Assembly (NCBI GenBank): GCA_026417375.1
Contig: JAOADJ010000031.1
Span: forward strand, 1-64,000
DNA from: Melioribacteraceae bacterium
Lineage (GTDB): Bacteria; Bacteroidota; Ignavibacteria; Ignavibacteriales; Melioribacteraceae
Direction of reading: 5' to 3'
DNA: 64,000 bases
The notes beneath the pieces were generated by a model. That model had not been told where the DNA came from, did not search any database, and saw only the letters and a list, made by a program, of their open reading frames with translations. This document shows positions 63,436 through 64,000 of this stretch, one piece after another. Position numbers and translations under genes: made by a program. Within the stretch, counting starts at the first letter, position 1. Every line of letters starts with the position of its first letter.

Positions 63436-64000
63436 AAATTTTTTAACAGCAGAAGCAATACGTTCACCATCAATAGCGGCTGAAACAATTCCACCTGCGT
63501 AACCAGCACCTTCACCACATGGGAATAACCCTTTAATTTGTAGATGCATTAATGAATCTTTATCGCGTGTAATTCTTATTGGCGAGCTTGTTCTGGTTTC
63601 GGGTGCTAAAATTTGTGCTTCTTCTGTAAAATAACCTTTCATTTTTTTATCAAATACAAACAAACTTTTTTTCAAACTTTTAACTATTTGAATTGGCAAT
63701 AACTCATGCAATGGAGCAGATATATTTCCCGGTATGTATGAAGTTTGTGGAAGTGATTGTGATAATTTATTTTTAACAAAATCAGTTACTCTCTGAGCAG
63801 GTGCTTTTTGATTTTTACCTCCATACTCAAACATAATTTTTTCAATTTCTTTTTGAAATTCCACACCAGCAAACACTCCAAATTCTTTTTTTGATTCCCA
63901 ATCTTTTTCATCAACAGTAACTACAAATCCAGCATTAGCATATGGTGAATTTCTTTTTGAAACACTCATTCCATTTAACACTAATTCTTCATTTGATGTT
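63421..64000 (-). CDS. FAD-dependent oxidoreductase, C-terminal part (COG2509-like)
   Basis: The frame stays open to the window edge with no start, so this is the 3' part of a longer gene entering from the right. Visible family motifs are LNGMSVSKRNSPYANAGFVV, APAQRVTDF and GLFPCGEGAGYAGGIVSAAIDGERIA, the last being the second FAD-binding segment. COG2509 flavoproteins resemble geranylgeranyl reductase/BaiN-like enzymes, with unclear substrate. Overlaps tyrA by 15 bases convergently. Confidence 0.85.
   Translation of the reverse strand, partial: TSNEELVLNGMSVSKRNSPYANAGFVVTVDEKDWESKKEFGVFAGVEFQKEIEKIMFEYGGKNQKAPAQRVTDFVKNKLSQSLPQTSYIPGNISAPLHELLPIQIVKSLKKSLFVFDKKMKGYFTEEAQILAPETRTSSPIRITRDKDSLMHLQIKGLFPCGEGAGYAGGIVSAAIDGERIASAVKKFLEVS

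Noticed and set aside
1-64000. CRISPR arrays, insertion sequences, prophage or integrase
   Set aside because: No regularly spaced repeats, transposase or integrase motifs were seen; gene content is ordinary chromosomal.

Overview
The window is a 64 kb stretch of a strongly AT-rich bacterial chromosome. I see no phage, insertion sequence, CRISPR array or plasmid genes. Several signs point to the Bacteroidota/Chlorobiota/Ignavibacteriota group, most likely an Ignavibacteria-like organism. Two secreted proteins end in type IX secretion (T9SS) sorting domains with a YPNPFNP or FPNPFNP motif. There is a T9SS plug protein and two PorV/PorQ-like barrels. It has Gram-negative envelope genes (LptD, LpxH-like, TolC) and a menaquinone-type methyltransferase. 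Several candidate promoters match the Bacteroidota -33 TTTG / -7 TAnnTTTG pattern. An NfnAB-like pair and an ornithine aminotransferase suggest partly anaerobic or fermentative, amino-acid-using metabolism.

Layout. 1-5000 (minus): tRNA-Leu, class A PBP, LpxH-like hydrolase, M1 aminopeptidase. 5000-8200 (plus): glgC and uvrC, then a compact SRP RNA on the opposite strand. 8289-18693 (minus): a surface block with GT9 and GT4 glycosyltransferases and a FemAB/GNAT-like protein; two PorV/PorQ-like barrels, an Asp-box propeller with a sorting domain and a lipoprotein; then an M50 protease, a DUF1207 protein and a GT2 enzyme. 18769-27376: housekeeping genes on both strands (rsmA, menG, rdgB, an amidohydrolase, uvrA, a YigZ-like protein, an Rrf2 regulator) plus a duplicated Cys4-motif protein and a small helical protein. 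27373-39215 (mostly minus): O-methyltransferase, T9SS-sorted subtilisin, lepB-lepA, MATE exporter divergent from a double-HTH regulator, nhaA, rocD, typA. 39395-45016 (minus): one outer-membrane biogenesis operon (80-aa protein, T9SS plug, Gfo/Idh oxidoreductase, LEA-like lipoprotein, LptD). 45167-54395 (plus): PAP2 phosphatase, nfnAB, and a TetR-controlled tripartite efflux operon with two ABC-2 permeases and no ATPase. 54433-57990 (minus): a 1185-residue GH13-family protein. 58110-63435 (plus): mutS, DUF1684 lipoprotein, aroF, tyrA. The window ends inside a COG2509-type flavoprotein.

Most genes are ordinary. The parts most worth a second look are: the pair of near-identical 18-bp dyads in front of tetR and tolC (a probable self-regulated efflux switch); the ATPase-less ABC-2 permease pair; the 107-residue protein with two copies of a four-cysteine motif; the very large GH13 protein with long unassigned flanks and an NPD in place of NHD; and the operon joining the T9SS plug with LptD. 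All functions are read from sequence motifs; no database search was possible.
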